A DNA stretch of 64,000 nt from Gallionella straubiae (GTDB lineage Bacteria > Pseudomonadota > Gammaproteobacteria > Burkholderiales > Gallionellaceae): contig NZ_CP194331.1 in NCBI RefSeq assembly GCF_051257895.1, positions 124,001 through 188,000 of the forward strand. The letters run 5' to 3'. Below, one piece after another: positions 17,889 through 26,815 of the stretch (positions are counted from its first letter, which is position 1; each line of letters opens with the position of its first letter). A model generated the notes under the pieces. It saw nothing but the letters and a program-made list of their open reading frames with translations. It was not told the origin of the DNA and made no database searches. The position numbers were made by a program, and so were the translations under genes.

Positions 17889-19046
17889 ATGCAAAACTGG
17901 CTGCTTCCGGAATACATACAGGACATGCTGCCCGACGAGGCGTGGCGTGTGGAGTGGATGCGCGCGCAGTTCCTGGACCTGCTGCGCAGATCGGGCTATC
18001 AACTGGTCGCACCGCCCTTGCTGGAATATACCGAATCGCTGCTGATCGACGACAGCCGCGACGTGGATTTGCGCACCTTCAAGCTGGTCGACCAGTTGAG
18101 CGGCCGCACCTTGGCGCTGCGTGCCGACATTACGCCGCAAGTTGCGCGTATCGATGCCCATCTGCTCAACCGCGAAGGGGTAGTGCGCCTGTGCTATGCG
18201 GGCAGCGTGCTGCACACCCAGCCGGCCGGGCTGACGCGCACCCGCGAACTGCTGCAGATCGGCGCCGAAATATACGGGCACGGCGGGCTGGAAAGCGACC
18301 TGGAAATCCAGCAGCTGATGCTGCAATCGCTGGCCCTGCTGGGCATCGGGGGCATACACCTCGATCTCGGCCATGTCGGCGTATTCCGTGCGCTGGCAAG
18401 CCATGCCGGGCTCGGCAAGGAGCTGGAAAACGAACTGTTTGCGGCATTGCAGGGCAAGGACAGCGCGGCCCTGCAGTCGCTGGTGCAGCCGCTCGAGAAA
18501 ACCTTGCGCAATGCCCTGCTGGCGTTGCCGATGCTGTATGGCGGCTGCGCCGAGGTGCTGGCGCGGGCGCGCCGGGAGCTTCCGGCCTATCCCGGAATCC
18601 ATGCCGCGCTGGACGAGCTGGAAACGGTGTCGAAGAAGCTGCAGCCCCTGGCGTCCAGCGTCGGCATCGATCTCGCCGACCTGCGCGGCTATCACTACCA
18701 CAGCGGCATGGTGTTTGCCGCCTACCACGCCGGAAGCCACGATGCGATCGCCCTGGGCGGGCGCTACGACGACCTCGGCCGGAGCTTCGGGCGCGCCCGC
18801 GCCGCGACCGGCTTCAGCATGGACCTGCGCCAGTTATACCAGTTGCTGCCGTCCGAGGCGGCGCAACTGGGCATCTGCGCACCGCATCTCGACGATGCCG
18901 CCCTGCGCGACAGGGTTGCGCAGCTGCGTGCGGCGGGAGAAACGGTGGTGGTGGATCTGCTCGGCAATCCCGCGTTGCGCCGCGAACTGCAATGCGACCG
19001 CGAACTGGTGCTGCGCGACGGCGCCTGGCAGGTTGTTCCCCTTTGA
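17889..19046 (+). CDS. hisZ: ATP phosphoribosyltransferase regulatory subunit HisZ
   Basis: HisRS-like paralogue of 385 residues that activates the short form of HisG in histidine biosynthesis. It resembles class II synthetase motifs (LPDEAWRVEWMRAQFLDLLR, LRADITPQVARIDAH, LGGRYDDLG) but lacks the anticodon-binding domain of HisRS. Its presence predicts a short HisG elsewhere in the genome. Location between hflC and purA is characteristic of betaproteobacteria. The gap to purA is 24 bp. Confidence 0.93.
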   Translation: MQNWLLPEYIQDMLPDEAWRVEWMRAQFLDLLRRSGYQLVAPPLLEYTESLLIDDSRDVDLRTFKLVDQLSGRTLALRADITPQVARIDAHLLNREGVVRLCYAGSVLHTQPAGLTRTRELLQIGAEIYGHGGLESDLEIQQLMLQSLALLGIGGIHLDLGHVGVFRALASHAGLGKELENELFAALQGKDSAALQSLVQPLEKTLRNALLALPMLYGGCAEVLARARRELPAYPGIHAALDELETVSKKLQPLASSVGIDLADLRGYHYHSGMVFAAYHAGSHDAIALGGRYDDLGRSFGRARAATGFSMDLRQLYQLLPSEAAQLGICAPHLDDAALRDRVAQLRAAGETVVVDLLGNPALRRELQCDRELVLRDGAWQVVPL

Positions 19047-19070
19047 TTTTTGAAATCCGGAAGCTTTGTA

Positions 19071-20381
19071 ATGGCTAAGAACGTAGTGGTAATCGGCACC
19101 CAATGGGGCGATGAGGGCAAGGGCAAGGTCGTCGACTGGCTGACCGATCACGCGCATGGCGTGGTGCGCTTCCAGGGCGGGCACAACGCCGGGCATACGC
19201 TGGTGATCGGCGGGCAGAAGACCGTGCTGCACCTGATCCCGTCCGGCATCCTGCGCGGACATGTGATGTGCTACATCGGCAACGGCGTGGTGCTGTCGCC
19301 GCAGGCCCTGCTCAAGGAAATGGACAAGCTGCAGCAGGCCGGCATCGACGTCTACGGCCGCCTGAAGATTTCCGAAGCCTGCCCGCTGATCCTGCCTTAC
19401 CACGAGGCGATCGACAAGGCGCGCGAATCGGCGAAAGGCGACGCCAAGATCGGCACCACCGGACGCGGCATCGGCCCGGCCTACGAGGATAAGGTCGCGC
19501 GCCGCGCGATCCGCCTGCAGGATATCTTCCATCGCGAGCGCTTCGCCGCAAAGCTGGGCGAGGTGCTGGATTACCACAACTTCGTGCTGAAAAACTATTT
19601 CCAGGCCGCGACGGTCGATTTCCAGAAGACCCTGGACGATACGCTGGCGCTGGCCGAGCGCATCAAGCCGCTGGTGATGGACGTGCCGCGCGCGCTGTAC
19701 GAGGCCAACCGGGCGGGCAAGAGCATGCTGTTCGAAGGCGCGCAGGGCTCGCTGCTGGATATCGACCACGGCACTTACCCGTATGTCACGTCGAGCAACT
19801 GCATCGCCGGCGCGGCCTGCGCCGGTGCAGGTGTGGGGCCGCAGATGCTCGACTACGTGCTGGGCATCACCAAGGCCTACACCACGCGCGTCGGCTCCGG
19901 GCCGTTCCCCACCGAGCTGTACGACGCGGTGGACAAGTGCGACCCGATCGGCGCGGGCCTCGCCCAGCGCGGCCACGAATTCGGCTCCACCACGGGGCGC
20001 GCGCGCCGTTGCGGCTGGTTCGATGCGGCCGCGCTCAAGCGCTCGATTCAGATCAACGGTGTGTCCGGCCTGTGCGTCACCAAGCTGGACGTGATGGACG
20101 GCATGGAAAGCGTGCGCATCGGTGTGGGCTACCGCATCAACGGCGTGGAAAGCGACATCCTGCCGGCCGGTGCGGATGCGCTGACGGATTGCGAGGCGGT
20201 GTACGAGGAAATGCCGGGCTGGAGCCAGAGTACGGTCGGCGTGCAGCGCTACGAGGACCTGCCGCAGGCCGCGCGCAACTACCTGGAGCGCATCGCGAAG
20301 GTCTGCGGCGTGCCGGTGGACATGGTTTCTACCGGGCCGGACCGCGACGAAACCATCGTACTGCGCCATCCGTTCGAATAG
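19071..20381 (+). CDS. purA: Adenylosuccinate synthetase
   Basis: Makes adenylosuccinate from IMP, aspartate and GTP, the first step to AMP; 436 residues. The N-terminal GTP-binding loop GTQWGDEGKGK, HNAGHT and GTTGRGIGPAYEDK are all intact. I use ATG 19071, since the sequence begins MAKNVVVIGTQWGDEG as in homologues; a longer frame from TTG 19050 is unlikely. A strong terminator follows. Confidence 0.96.
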   Translation: MAKNVVVIGTQWGDEGKGKVVDWLTDHAHGVVRFQGGHNAGHTLVIGGQKTVLHLIPSGILRGHVMCYIGNGVVLSPQALLKEMDKLQQAGIDVYGRLKISEACPLILPYHEAIDKARESAKGDAKIGTTGRGIGPAYEDKVARRAIRLQDIFHRERFAAKLGEVLDYHNFVLKNYFQAATVDFQKTLDDTLALAERIKPLVMDVPRALYEANRAGKSMLFEGAQGSLLDIDHGTYPYVTSSNCIAGAACAGAGVGPQMLDYVLGITKAYTTRVGSGPFPTELYDAVDKCDPIGAGLAQRGHEFGSTTGRARRCGWFDAAALKRSIQINGVSGLCVTKLDVMDGMESVRIGVGYRINGVESDILPAGADALTDCEAVYEEMPGWSQSTVGVQRYEDLPQAARNYLERIAKVCGVPVDMVSTGPDRDETIVLRHPFE

Positions 20382-20406
20382 GCCGATAGCGGCATGGACA
20401 ACACTG

Positions 20407-20438
20407 AAAACGCAGTGTCCGATGTACACTGCGTTTTT
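20407..20438 (+). terminator. Rho-independent terminator of purA
   Basis: AAAACGCAGTGT pairs perfectly with ACACTGCGTTTT across a 7-base loop, ending in a T-run at 20434-20438. It lies 26 bp after the purA stop and is a textbook intrinsic terminator. Confidence 0.9.
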
Positions 20439-20481
20439 GCTTTCGACCGGGATTTACAGCCCGGAAGAGGGCTGGGGCATG

Positions 20482-20509
20482 AAAATAAAAAGGCTCGCTT
20501 GCGCGAGCC
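20482..20509 (-). terminator. Rho-independent terminator of the tRNA-Leu gene
   Basis: On the minus strand GGCTCGC (loop GCAA) GCGAGCC is followed by TTTTTATTTT. It lies 10 bp beyond the CCA end of the minus-strand tRNA-Leu. Confidence 0.9.
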
Positions 20510-20519
20510 GATTTATGAT

Positions 20520-20606
20520 TGGTGCCCAGAAGAGGACTCGAACCTCCACAGTGTTGCCACCGCTAGGACCTGAACCTAGTGCGTCTACCAATTCCGCCAT
20601 CTGGGC
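20520..20606 (-). tRNA. tRNA-Leu (anticodon CAG)
   Basis: An 87-base type-II tRNA on the minus strand, starting GCCCAGATGGCGGAATTGG, with a 7-base anticodon loop TTCAGGT giving CAG. A long variable arm with GGTGGCAAC follows, then the T-arm GGTTCGAGTCC and an encoded CCA. The acceptor stem GCCCAGA pairs with TCTGGGC and the discriminator is A. It reads CUG. It is convergent with purA, and both have their own terminators between them. Confidence 0.97.
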
Positions 20607-20654
20607 TGAGATTTGCGAAGGCGCGCAATTTAATTGTTAAAGGACTAGTTGTCA

Positions 20655-22901
20655 ATGAAAAAGAAAAATAATTTACGCCTGAAAGACCCCCATCTCGAGC
20701 GCGAGCGCGAGCAATACGAGCATCCGCTGCCGAGCCGCGAATTCATTTTGCAGATCCTGGCGGAGCAGGGCGCGCCGGTCGGCGAGGAAGAGTTGCGGCA
20801 ACTGCTGCACATCGAGGTGCACGAGGAAGACCTGTTTGCGCGCCGCCTGCGGGCGATGGAGCGCGACGGGCAGATCATGCGCAACCGCAAGCACGCCATC
20901 TGTGTGGTGGACAAGCTCGATCTGGTCAAGGGCAAGGTACAGGGCCATCCGGACGGCTTCGGCTTCCTGATCCCCGAGGATGGCAGCCCCGACATGTTCC
21001 TCAGCGAGAAGGAAATGCACAAGGTGCTGCACGGCGACACCGTCATGGTGCGCCAGAGCGGCGTGGACCGGCGCGGCCGCCCGGAGGCCAAGATCATCGA
21101 AGTGCTGGAGCGCGCCAACAGCCGCGTCGTCGGCCGTTTGTTCGAAGAGCACGGCATCCATTACGTGGTGGCGGAAAACCGCCGCATCAGCCAGGACATC
21201 CTGGTCGCAGCCGGCGAGACGGGCGGCGCCAAGGCTGGGCAGGTCGTGATCCTGGAGATATTGAAACACCCCGACAAGCACGCCCAGCCGATCGGCCGCG
21301 TCGTGCAGGTGCTGGGCAATTACGCCGACCCCGGCATGGAAATCGAGATCGCACTGCGCAAGCACGACCTGCCGCACGAGTTCCCCAATGACGCGGAGAA
21401 GCAGGCCAAACTGTTCGCGCCGGAAGTCAGGGCGGAGGACTGGATGGGGCGCGAGGACATCCGCAAGCTGCCGCTGGTGACCATAGACGGCGAAACCGCA
21501 CGCGACTTCGACGACGCGGTGTATTGCGCGCCGGAGAAGGGCGGCTACCGGCTGGTGGTGGCGATCGCCGATGTCAGCCACTATGTGCAGACGAACGATG
21601 CGCTGGATCGCGAGGCGATCCTGCGCGGCAATTCGGTGTATTTCCCGCGCCGCGTGATACCGATGCTGCCGGAGGAACTTTCCAACGGCCTGTGCTCGCT
21701 GAATCCGAAGGTGGACCGGCTGTGCATGGTGTGCGACATGCACATCAGCGGCAAGGGCGAGATCGGCGAATACCGCTTCTACCCCTCGGTGATGCACTCC
21801 CACGCGCGCCTCACCTACACGCAGGTCGCCGAAATGCTGGCAGAGCCGGACGGCAAGCTGGCAAAAAAGAATGTGGCAATCCTGCCGCACCTGCAACACC
21901 TGCATGAGCTGTTCCAGAAGCTGCTGCACGCGCGCGAGAAGCGCGGCGCGATCGACTTCGAGACGGTCGAGACGCAGATGATCTTCACCGACCAGGGCAA
22001 GATCGAGCGTATCGTGCCGGTGGTGCGCAACGACGCGCACCGCCTGATCGAGGAGTGCATGCTGGCGGCGAACGTGTGCGCGGCCGGTTACCTGCACGAA
22101 CACCGGCACACCGTGCTGTACCGCATCCACGAGGGGCCGACGCCGGAGAAACTCGAGGCGCTGCGCGAGTTCCTCGGGGAATTCGGCATGCAACTGGGCG
22201 GCGGCGACGAGCCGCAGGCCGGCGACTATTCCAAGGTGCTCAAGCGCATCAAGGGGCGTCCCGACGCGGGATTATTGCAGACCGTGATGCTGCGCTCGCT
22301 GCGCCAGGCGCGCTATGAGCCGGAGAACGTCGGCCACTTCGGCCTGGGCTATGAGGCTTACACCCATTTCACCTCGCCGATCCGCCGCTATCCCGACCTG
22401 CTGGTGCACCGCGCGATCAAGGCGGTGCTGCACGGCAAGCAATACAAGCCCGCGATGAAGTGGGCAGAGCTCGGCGAGCATTGCTCGATGACCGAGCGCC
22501 GCGCCGACGACGCGACGCGCGATGTCGAGGCCTGGCTGAAGTGCTTCTACATGCGCGACCATCTCGGCAGCGTGTTCAGCGGCACGGTCTCGTCGGTCAC
22601 GAATTTCGGCCTGTTCGTCTCGCTGGACGATCTGTACGTCGAGGGGCTGGTGCACATCTCCGAACTCGGCAAGGACTATTACCACTTCGACGCGACGCGC
22701 CACCAGCTCATCGGCGAGCGCACCGGCCAGCGTTACCGCCTCGGCGACCGCGTGCAGGTACGCGTGGTCAAGGTGGACATGGAGAGCACCAAGGTCGATT
22801 TCGTGCTGGACGAGGGCGTGAAGAAAGCCGCGTCGCAGCCCGCGGCGAAGAAGGCTGCGCCGGAGAAAAAAGCAACGAGAGGAAAGAAGCAACATGGCTG
22901 A
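20655..22901 (+). CDS. rnr: Ribonuclease R
   Basis: 3'-5' exoribonuclease of 748 residues degrading structured RNA. Domain order: N-terminal helix-turn-helix-like region (about 30-90), cold-shock domains (KGKVQGHPDGFGFLIPEDG), the catalytic RNB domain with the acidic motif DGETARDFDDAVYC, and a C-terminal S1 domain (GTVSSVTNFGLFVSLDD). A Lys/Ala-rich tail typical of RNase R ends the protein. ATG 20655 is preceded by AAAGGA; a TTG two codons upstream is less likely. The end overlaps rlmB by 8 bp. Confidence 0.95.
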   Translation: MKKKNNLRLKDPHLEREREQYEHPLPSREFILQILAEQGAPVGEEELRQLLHIEVHEEDLFARRLRAMERDGQIMRNRKHAICVVDKLDLVKGKVQGHPDGFGFLIPEDGSPDMFLSEKEMHKVLHGDTVMVRQSGVDRRGRPEAKIIEVLERANSRVVGRLFEEHGIHYVVAENRRISQDILVAAGETGGAKAGQVVILEILKHPDKHAQPIGRVVQVLGNYADPGMEIEIALRKHDLPHEFPNDAEKQAKLFAPEVRAEDWMGREDIRKLPLVTIDGETARDFDDAVYCAPEKGGYRLVVAIADVSHYVQTNDALDREAILRGNSVYFPRRVIPMLPEELSNGLCSLNPKVDRLCMVCDMHISGKGEIGEYRFYPSVMHSHARLTYTQVAEMLAEPDGKLAKKNVAILPHLQHLHELFQKLLHAREKRGAIDFETVETQMIFTDQGKIERIVPVVRNDAHRLIEECMLAANVCAAGYLHEHRHTVLYRIHEGPTPEKLEALREFLGEFGMQLGGGDEPQAGDYSKVLKRIKGRPDAGLLQTVMLRSLRQARYEPENVGHFGLGYEAYTHFTSPIRRYPDLLVHRAIKAVLHGKQYKPAMKWAELGEHCSMTERRADDATRDVEAWLKCFYMRDHLGSVFSGTVSSVTNFGLFVSLDDLYVEGLVHISELGKDYYHFDATRHQLIGERTGQRYRLGDRVQVRVVKVDMESTKVDFVLDEGVKKAASQPAAKKAAPEKKATRGKKQHG

Positions 22902-23634
22902 CCTGCGCCTGATCTACGGCTTCCACGCGGTCACCGCGCGCATCCGCCAGAATCCGGATGGCGTGCTTGAAGTCTATCTGCAGGCGCAGCGCAACGACCC
23001 GCGCATGCGCGACCTAGTCAAGCTCGCGGAGGCGGGCGGCGTGCGCGTGATCCCGGTCGATGCGAAGCGACTCGACGGCATGGCGGGCAACGCGCGGCAC
23101 CAGGGCGTCGCGGCGCGCGTCGATGCCTCGCGCCGCGTGCAGCACCTGGAAGACGTGCTCGATACCCTCTCGGAGCCGCCCCTGCTGCTGGTGCTCGACG
23201 GCGTGCAGGACCCGCACAACCTCGGCGCCTGCCTGCGCAGCGCCGACGCGTTCGGCGTGCACGCGGTGATTGCGCCCAAGGACCGCGCGGTCGGCATCAC
23301 TGCGACGGTGGAGAAGGTCGCGTGCGGCGCGGCGGAAACCGTTCCCTACATCACCGTCACCAACCTCGCGCGCACGCTGCGCGAACTCAAGGAGCGCGAT
23401 ATCTGGGTGGCCGGCGCGGCGGGCGAGGCGGAGCAGGACTTGAACGGCTTCAAACACAAGGGCGCGCTCGCCTGGGTGCTCGGCGCGGAAGGCGAAGGTC
23501 TGCGCCGCCTCACGCGCGAGACCTGCGACGAACTGGTGCGCATCCCGATGCTCGGCAGCGTGGAAAGCCTCAACGTCTCGGTGAGCGCGGGCATCTGTCT
23601 GTTCGAGGCGCGGAGGCAGCGGCAGCATTCGTAG
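22894..23634 (+). CDS. rlmB: 23S rRNA (guanosine-2251-2'-O)-methyltransferase RlmB
   Basis: SpoU/TrmH-type methyltransferase of 246 residues. It has an N-terminal substrate-binding domain (LIYGFHAVTARIRQNP) and a C-terminal knotted domain with LDGVQDPHNLGACLRSADAF, LGAEGEGLRRLTRETCD and SLNVSVSAGICLFE, the three SPOUT motifs. The overlap with rnr indicates co-expression, as in many proteobacteria. Confidence 0.93.
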   Translation: MADLRLIYGFHAVTARIRQNPDGVLEVYLQAQRNDPRMRDLVKLAEAGGVRVIPVDAKRLDGMAGNARHQGVAARVDASRRVQHLEDVLDTLSEPPLLLVLDGVQDPHNLGACLRSADAFGVHAVIAPKDRAVGITATVEKVACGAAETVPYITVTNLARTLRELKERDIWVAGAAGEAEQDLNGFKHKGALAWVLGAEGEGLRRLTRETCDELVRIPMLGSVESLNVSVSAGICLFEARRQRQHS

Positions 23635-23671
23635 GTCGGGCAACATCAACGTGCGAAAGGAGGGCAGGAAC

Positions 23672-24298
23672 ATGCTATTCCGTGATCGTGACGATGCTGC
23701 GCGCCGCCTGGCGGAGGCGCTTGCGCAATACCGCGGCCAGAACCCGCTGGTGCTGGCGATACCGCGCGGCGCGGTGCCGATGGCAAAAATCATCGCCGAA
23801 GAGCTGAGCGGGGAGGTGGACGTGGTGCTGGTGCGCAAGCTGCGTGCGCCGGGCAACCCGGAGTTCGCCATCGGTGCGGTGGACGAGACCGGCTGGGTGT
23901 ACCTCGCCGAGCATGGTCGGCATGTGGCGGGCAGCCAAGAATACATCGATTCCGAGAAGGCCGCGCAGATGGAAGTGATGCGTGAGCGGCGCGCGAGCTA
24001 CACGCCGGTGCGCCCGCCACACGACCCGGCGGAGCGCATCGTCATCGTCGTGGATGACGGCCTCGCGACCGGCTCGACGATGATCGCCGCGCTGCATGCA
24101 CTGCGCGCGAGGCAGCCGCAGAAGCTGGTCTGCGCCGTCCCGGTCGCGCCGCCCGATACGCTGGACAAGGTATCGCCCTATGCGGACGAGATAGTCTGCC
24201 TGAGCGCGCCGGAGCTGTTCTACGCGGTGGGGCAGTTCTACCAGTCCTTCCCGCAGGTGAGCGACGAGGAAGTGATCGCGGCGCTGGCGGGGGATTGA
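23672..24298 (+). CDS. Phosphoribosyltransferase family protein
   Basis: PRTase-fold protein of 208 residues. The PRPP-binding loop IVVDDGLATGSTM is intact at about residues 123-138, and the N-terminal LAIPRGAVPMAKIIAEEL is typical of the ComF/PRTase group whose members are often joined to a dienelactone-hydrolase domain. ATG 23672 is chosen because a strong AAGGAGGG lies just upstream; the frame opens from a GTG at 23651 that overlaps that site. The substrate is unknown. A stand-alone hydrolase of the matching type occurs 2.6 kb downstream on the other strand. Confidence 0.8.
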   Translation: MLFRDRDDAARRLAEALAQYRGQNPLVLAIPRGAVPMAKIIAEELSGEVDVVLVRKLRAPGNPEFAIGAVDETGWVYLAEHGRHVAGSQEYIDSEKAAQMEVMRERRASYTPVRPPHDPAERIVIVVDDGLATGSTMIAALHALRARQPQKLVCAVPVAPPDTLDKVSPYADEIVCLSAPELFYAVGQFYQSFPQVSDEEVIAALAGD

Positions 24299-24314
24299 GC
24301 CTGAAAAGCTTCAT

Positions 24315-24390
24315 CCACAGATTACGCGAGATTTAACAAAAGAAACTCGACGATGGTTTTAGAATCTGTGCGAATCTGCGTAATCTGCGG
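24315..24390. repeat. Inverted-repeat element, copy 1 (left border of accessory region)
   Basis: CCACAGATTACGC at 24315-24327 and GCGTAATCTGCGG at 24378-24390 are inverted copies with one mismatch. Internal AATCTG units recur with a 9-11 base spacing. A second copy with the same arms lies at 27609-27656, and the two bracket the accessory genes. It looks like a non-coding palindromic repeat of the dispersed type rather than an insertion sequence; no transposase is present. Confidence 0.6.
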
Positions 24391-24459
24391 ATCGAACTGC
24401 GGATTTCAGGATAGACTGTTTCGAGTTATAGCTAGCAACGACTTCAGAGAAGAAAGCCG

Positions 24460-24864
24460 ATGAAAAAGAAAACCCCGCTCCGCGTCCCGGTCACCCAGGG
24501 CCTGAAGGACATCTACGCGATGGACATGCACTCCGCGTACCAAGCCGCCTGCCTCGGGCAATTCAGCGTCATCTCCTTCGGGCGGCTGGCCGCGGCCATT
24601 TCGGTCGTCCGCACGGCGCTCGAGCAGAAGCAGACCAGAATTCCCCATGCCATCGAAACGCTGGATGCGGCGATCGAAACGCTGATGGCCGTGAGGAAGC
24701 GGGGCGACGAGACCGGCGTCTGGGAGATCACCGAGACCGAGCGCCCATCCATTCTCGAAGGCATCGAGATGGCCGAGCAGTGCATCGGCACGCTGGATGT
24801 CGCGCTGCTGGCGCAGACCGCGGCGAGGCTGCTCAATGATGTTTACGGCGAGCAGGCGGGGTAG
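24460..24864 (+). CDS. Hypothetical protein, unrecognised
   Basis: A 134-residue, mostly helical soluble protein starting MKKKTPLRVPVTQGLKDIYA. I do not recognise the family. The GAAGAAAG purine tract before the ATG is a fair Shine-Dalgarno. There is no signal peptide, membrane helix or cysteine cluster; the C-terminal half (about 68-130) is rich in Glu, Leu and Ala, as in helical bundles. It lies inside the region bounded by the two inverted-repeat elements, next to lower-GC genes on the opposite strand, which suggests an accessory gene. Confidence 0.6.
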   Translation: MKKKTPLRVPVTQGLKDIYAMDMHSAYQAACLGQFSVISFGRLAAAISVVRTALEQKQTRIPHAIETLDAAIETLMAVRKRGDETGVWEITETERPSILEGIEMAEQCIGTLDVALLAQTAARLLNDVYGEQAG

Positions 24865-24955
24865 GAAACGCTGAGCGGGTATCTGGGTGGCAAGGAGTAA
24901 TTCGAGGCTGACCCCTTTAATCTCCTTTAATTTCGGCGGAATGATGAGCTCGGCA

Positions 24956-25957
24956 TTAAAGGATCGTCGCCTTCTGCGCATCCAGCTTGAATTTCAGAAG
25001 CTCAATGCTTAGCCTCTGTAGCGCGTCTTTCAAGTCAGTAGCGATTGCCTCTTTGTGAGGCAGGACGATTACTCTCCGGCAGTTCGCCGCTGTTCCATGA
25101 ACCATGAGTTGGCCGATGGCGCCATAGACGTCTGATCGTGCCGTACTCGTCTTGACTTCGAAAACCTCAACAAGATCACGACCGACTGCAACCCCCATGT
25201 CGATCAGGACATTCTTAACAATGCGTCCTCCTTTGGGAAGTGGCTCCGACGTGCGCCAAGAATTCAAAGCATCAACAACGTCACCATGACGAGATAAATA
25301 GTCGATTTCGGCAGATCGTCGTCCCTTTCGCCTACCACGCGCTTCGGAGTAAAAGTCGTCGAGTTCCTTTTTCTTGCGCCGAAACTCAGGCGTTTCCATG
25401 TCGCCGGCGCGGACAGCCAGCTTGAAGCGGGCAATGATATCGACATACCGAGCAGCAGAACGGCTTGCAGCAACGCCGTCGATTGGCATAACCAATACAC
25501 CCTCTCGGACACCACCAGACGTATCAACGACATCAACAGGACGCTGGTCACTCCATGCCAGAAAGGCAGATTTACCAACGCCTTTGGTTCCGCCGCCCAC
25601 ACGACCAGAATGTAGAAGGTAGATCGATCCGGTATCGTTGTCGCGAGCAAAGAACCCTGCGACTTGGTCATTGCGCCCCTCGTATGCGGTGTTTATCTCG
25701 ACCGAAATCTGCAAACCACCTTCAGCCTTAAATAGGCCGAACCAGTTCAAGCGCCTTGGATTCGCGACATCATTGCTGTTGTGGTCGGATGACCAGTACC
25801 AGTAGGTTCCATCGGTGAACACAGAGGCGTCGAAGGTCGTGCCCCCGGGGTACCCAATGTTTCTAATTGCCTTTTGCTTGAAATCTCGGCAAATGGCGGA
25901 TTCTAGCTTGCGTTGAACCTTGGCGATTTCTTCTTTGGACTCAATGAGGGTGAACAT
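24956..25957 (-). CDS. Uncharacterised protein with PD-(D/E)XK nuclease-like C-terminus
   Basis: A 333-residue protein with no clear family match by eye. The C-terminal part reads GRDLVEVFEVKTSTARSD then VYGAIGQLMVHG, in which D..(E/V)EVK plus the later Gln fits the PD-(D/E)XK nuclease fold, with possible catalytic Asp, Glu and Lys. The middle part has a basic RRKGRRS segment. Base composition is clearly less GC-rich than the flanking housekeeping genes. It follows, in the same direction, the cassette-like gene at 26102-26815 and an attC-like site. A defence-related nuclease is possible but unproven. Confidence 0.6.
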   Translation of the reverse strand: MFTLIESKEEIAKVQRKLESAICRDFKQKAIRNIGYPGGTTFDASVFTDGTYWYWSSDHNSNDVANPRRLNWFGLFKAEGGLQISVEINTAYEGRNDQVAGFFARDNDTGSIYLLHSGRVGGGTKGVGKSAFLAWSDQRPVDVVDTSGGVREGVLVMPIDGVAASRSAARYVDIIARFKLAVRAGDMETPEFRRKKKELDDFYSEARGRRKGRRSAEIDYLSRHGDVVDALNSWRTSEPLPKGGRIVKNVLIDMGVAVGRDLVEVFEVKTSTARSDVYGAIGQLMVHGTAANCRRVIVLPHKEAIATDLKDALQRLSIELLKFKLDAQKATIL

Positions 25958-26002
25958 AAATATTTTTCGACTCCCGTATGAAAAATACAGCTACGTCATG
26001 AC

Positions 26003-26092
26003 GCAGAATGTTTAAGTTAACCGGCTGGACGCCGTAGGCGATCAGTCCGAGCGGAACGAAGTGAAGCAGTGTTGAACGATGGGTTAGCGCGC
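26003..26092 (-). other. Integron attC-like recombination site (degenerate)
   Basis: On the minus strand this starts GCGCTAACCCATC then GTTCAAC and, about 45 bases on, GTTAAC followed by a weak match to the far core site (ATTCTGC). GTTCAAC pairs with GTTAAC leaving one extrahelical C, the hallmark of attC L boxes. The site begins 10 bases after the stop of the minus-strand gene at 26102-26815, where a cassette attC should lie. The outer R' box is poor, so the site may be decayed. No integron integrase gene is in the window. Confidence 0.4.
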
Positions 26093-26101
26093 ATAGGGTG
26101 A

Positions 26102-26815
26102 CTAGCTGCGCGAACGGCAAACTTCAAATTTGGCGACAGAAGAATTTTCTCTACATGCCTGATCGATAGCATCTTTCAGAACCCCAGATTTCACTGGCGT
26201 CCAGTAGTTTTGGAGAACGAGAAAGTCAACCGTAGCACTTGATTCTTTAATGGATAGCGCTCGAAGAGCTTTCTCGATTGCACGAAGTGCCTGATTCTTC
26301 TGGACGCTCGAGTATTCAATCCTGATTAGCGCGGCTTCTGGTTCCAACCAAGACCTATCAGATAGTGGTGGGAGGCGAAACTTGAGTTGCGACTTGGCAG
26401 AGATGACTTGTCCATTGAGCTCTTTGAACTCTGCTGCAGGAATGTATGTGTCAGGACCTCCGGGGAGCACTACCTTGCCGTTTTCGAACTTGGCATAGAT
26501 GTCTTGGGTGATCTTGTAAATTACTTGCTGCCCAAGGGGAGGTTTTACGCGGAATTTCTCAATCACACGATCAGATGGGCCAACGTTTGTCATTACGAGC
26601 TCATAGGCAGAGCCCAACGGTTGAGAGTAAGAAAGCTGTAGCTCGCTATTGATGTAGTCAAACGTAAGACCGGCACCAGTCACAAGAAAACCCGAGGCTC
26701 CAAGCCATAGCCACAACTTTTTCAATGTACTGGATGGTGATGGCCTAGCAACGCCGGGCTGCGTTTGTGCAGCCTGGCTTGCGTTTCCTTTCTTACGTTT
26801 CGTTCTCTTAGACAT
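26102..26815 (-). CDS. Hypothetical membrane-anchored protein (candidate gene-cassette cargo)
   Basis: A 237-residue protein. A very basic N-terminus (SKRTKRKKG) and a Ser/Pro/Gln linker lead to one membrane helix at about residues 33-52 (LWLWLGASGFLVTGAGLTF). The rest is a soluble domain of about 185 residues with no recognised motif; three cysteines lie near the C-terminus. I recognise no family. Composition is AT-richer than the neighbours. The gene is tightly followed by an attC-like site, and a GTTAGAGCGC-type boundary lies about 30 bp upstream of its start, consistent with an integron cassette. Confidence 0.6.
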   Translation of the reverse strand: MSKRTKRKKGNASQAAQTQPGVARPSPSSTLKKLWLWLGASGFLVTGAGLTFDYINSELQLSYSQPLGSAYELVMTNVGPSDRVIEKFRVKPPLGQQVIYKITQDIYAKFENGKVVLPGGPDTYIPAAEFKELNGQVISAKSQLKFRLPPLSDRSWLEPEAALIRIEYSSVQKNQALRAIEKALRALSIKESSATVDFLVLQNYWTPVKSGVLKDAIDQACRENSSVAKFEVCRSRS

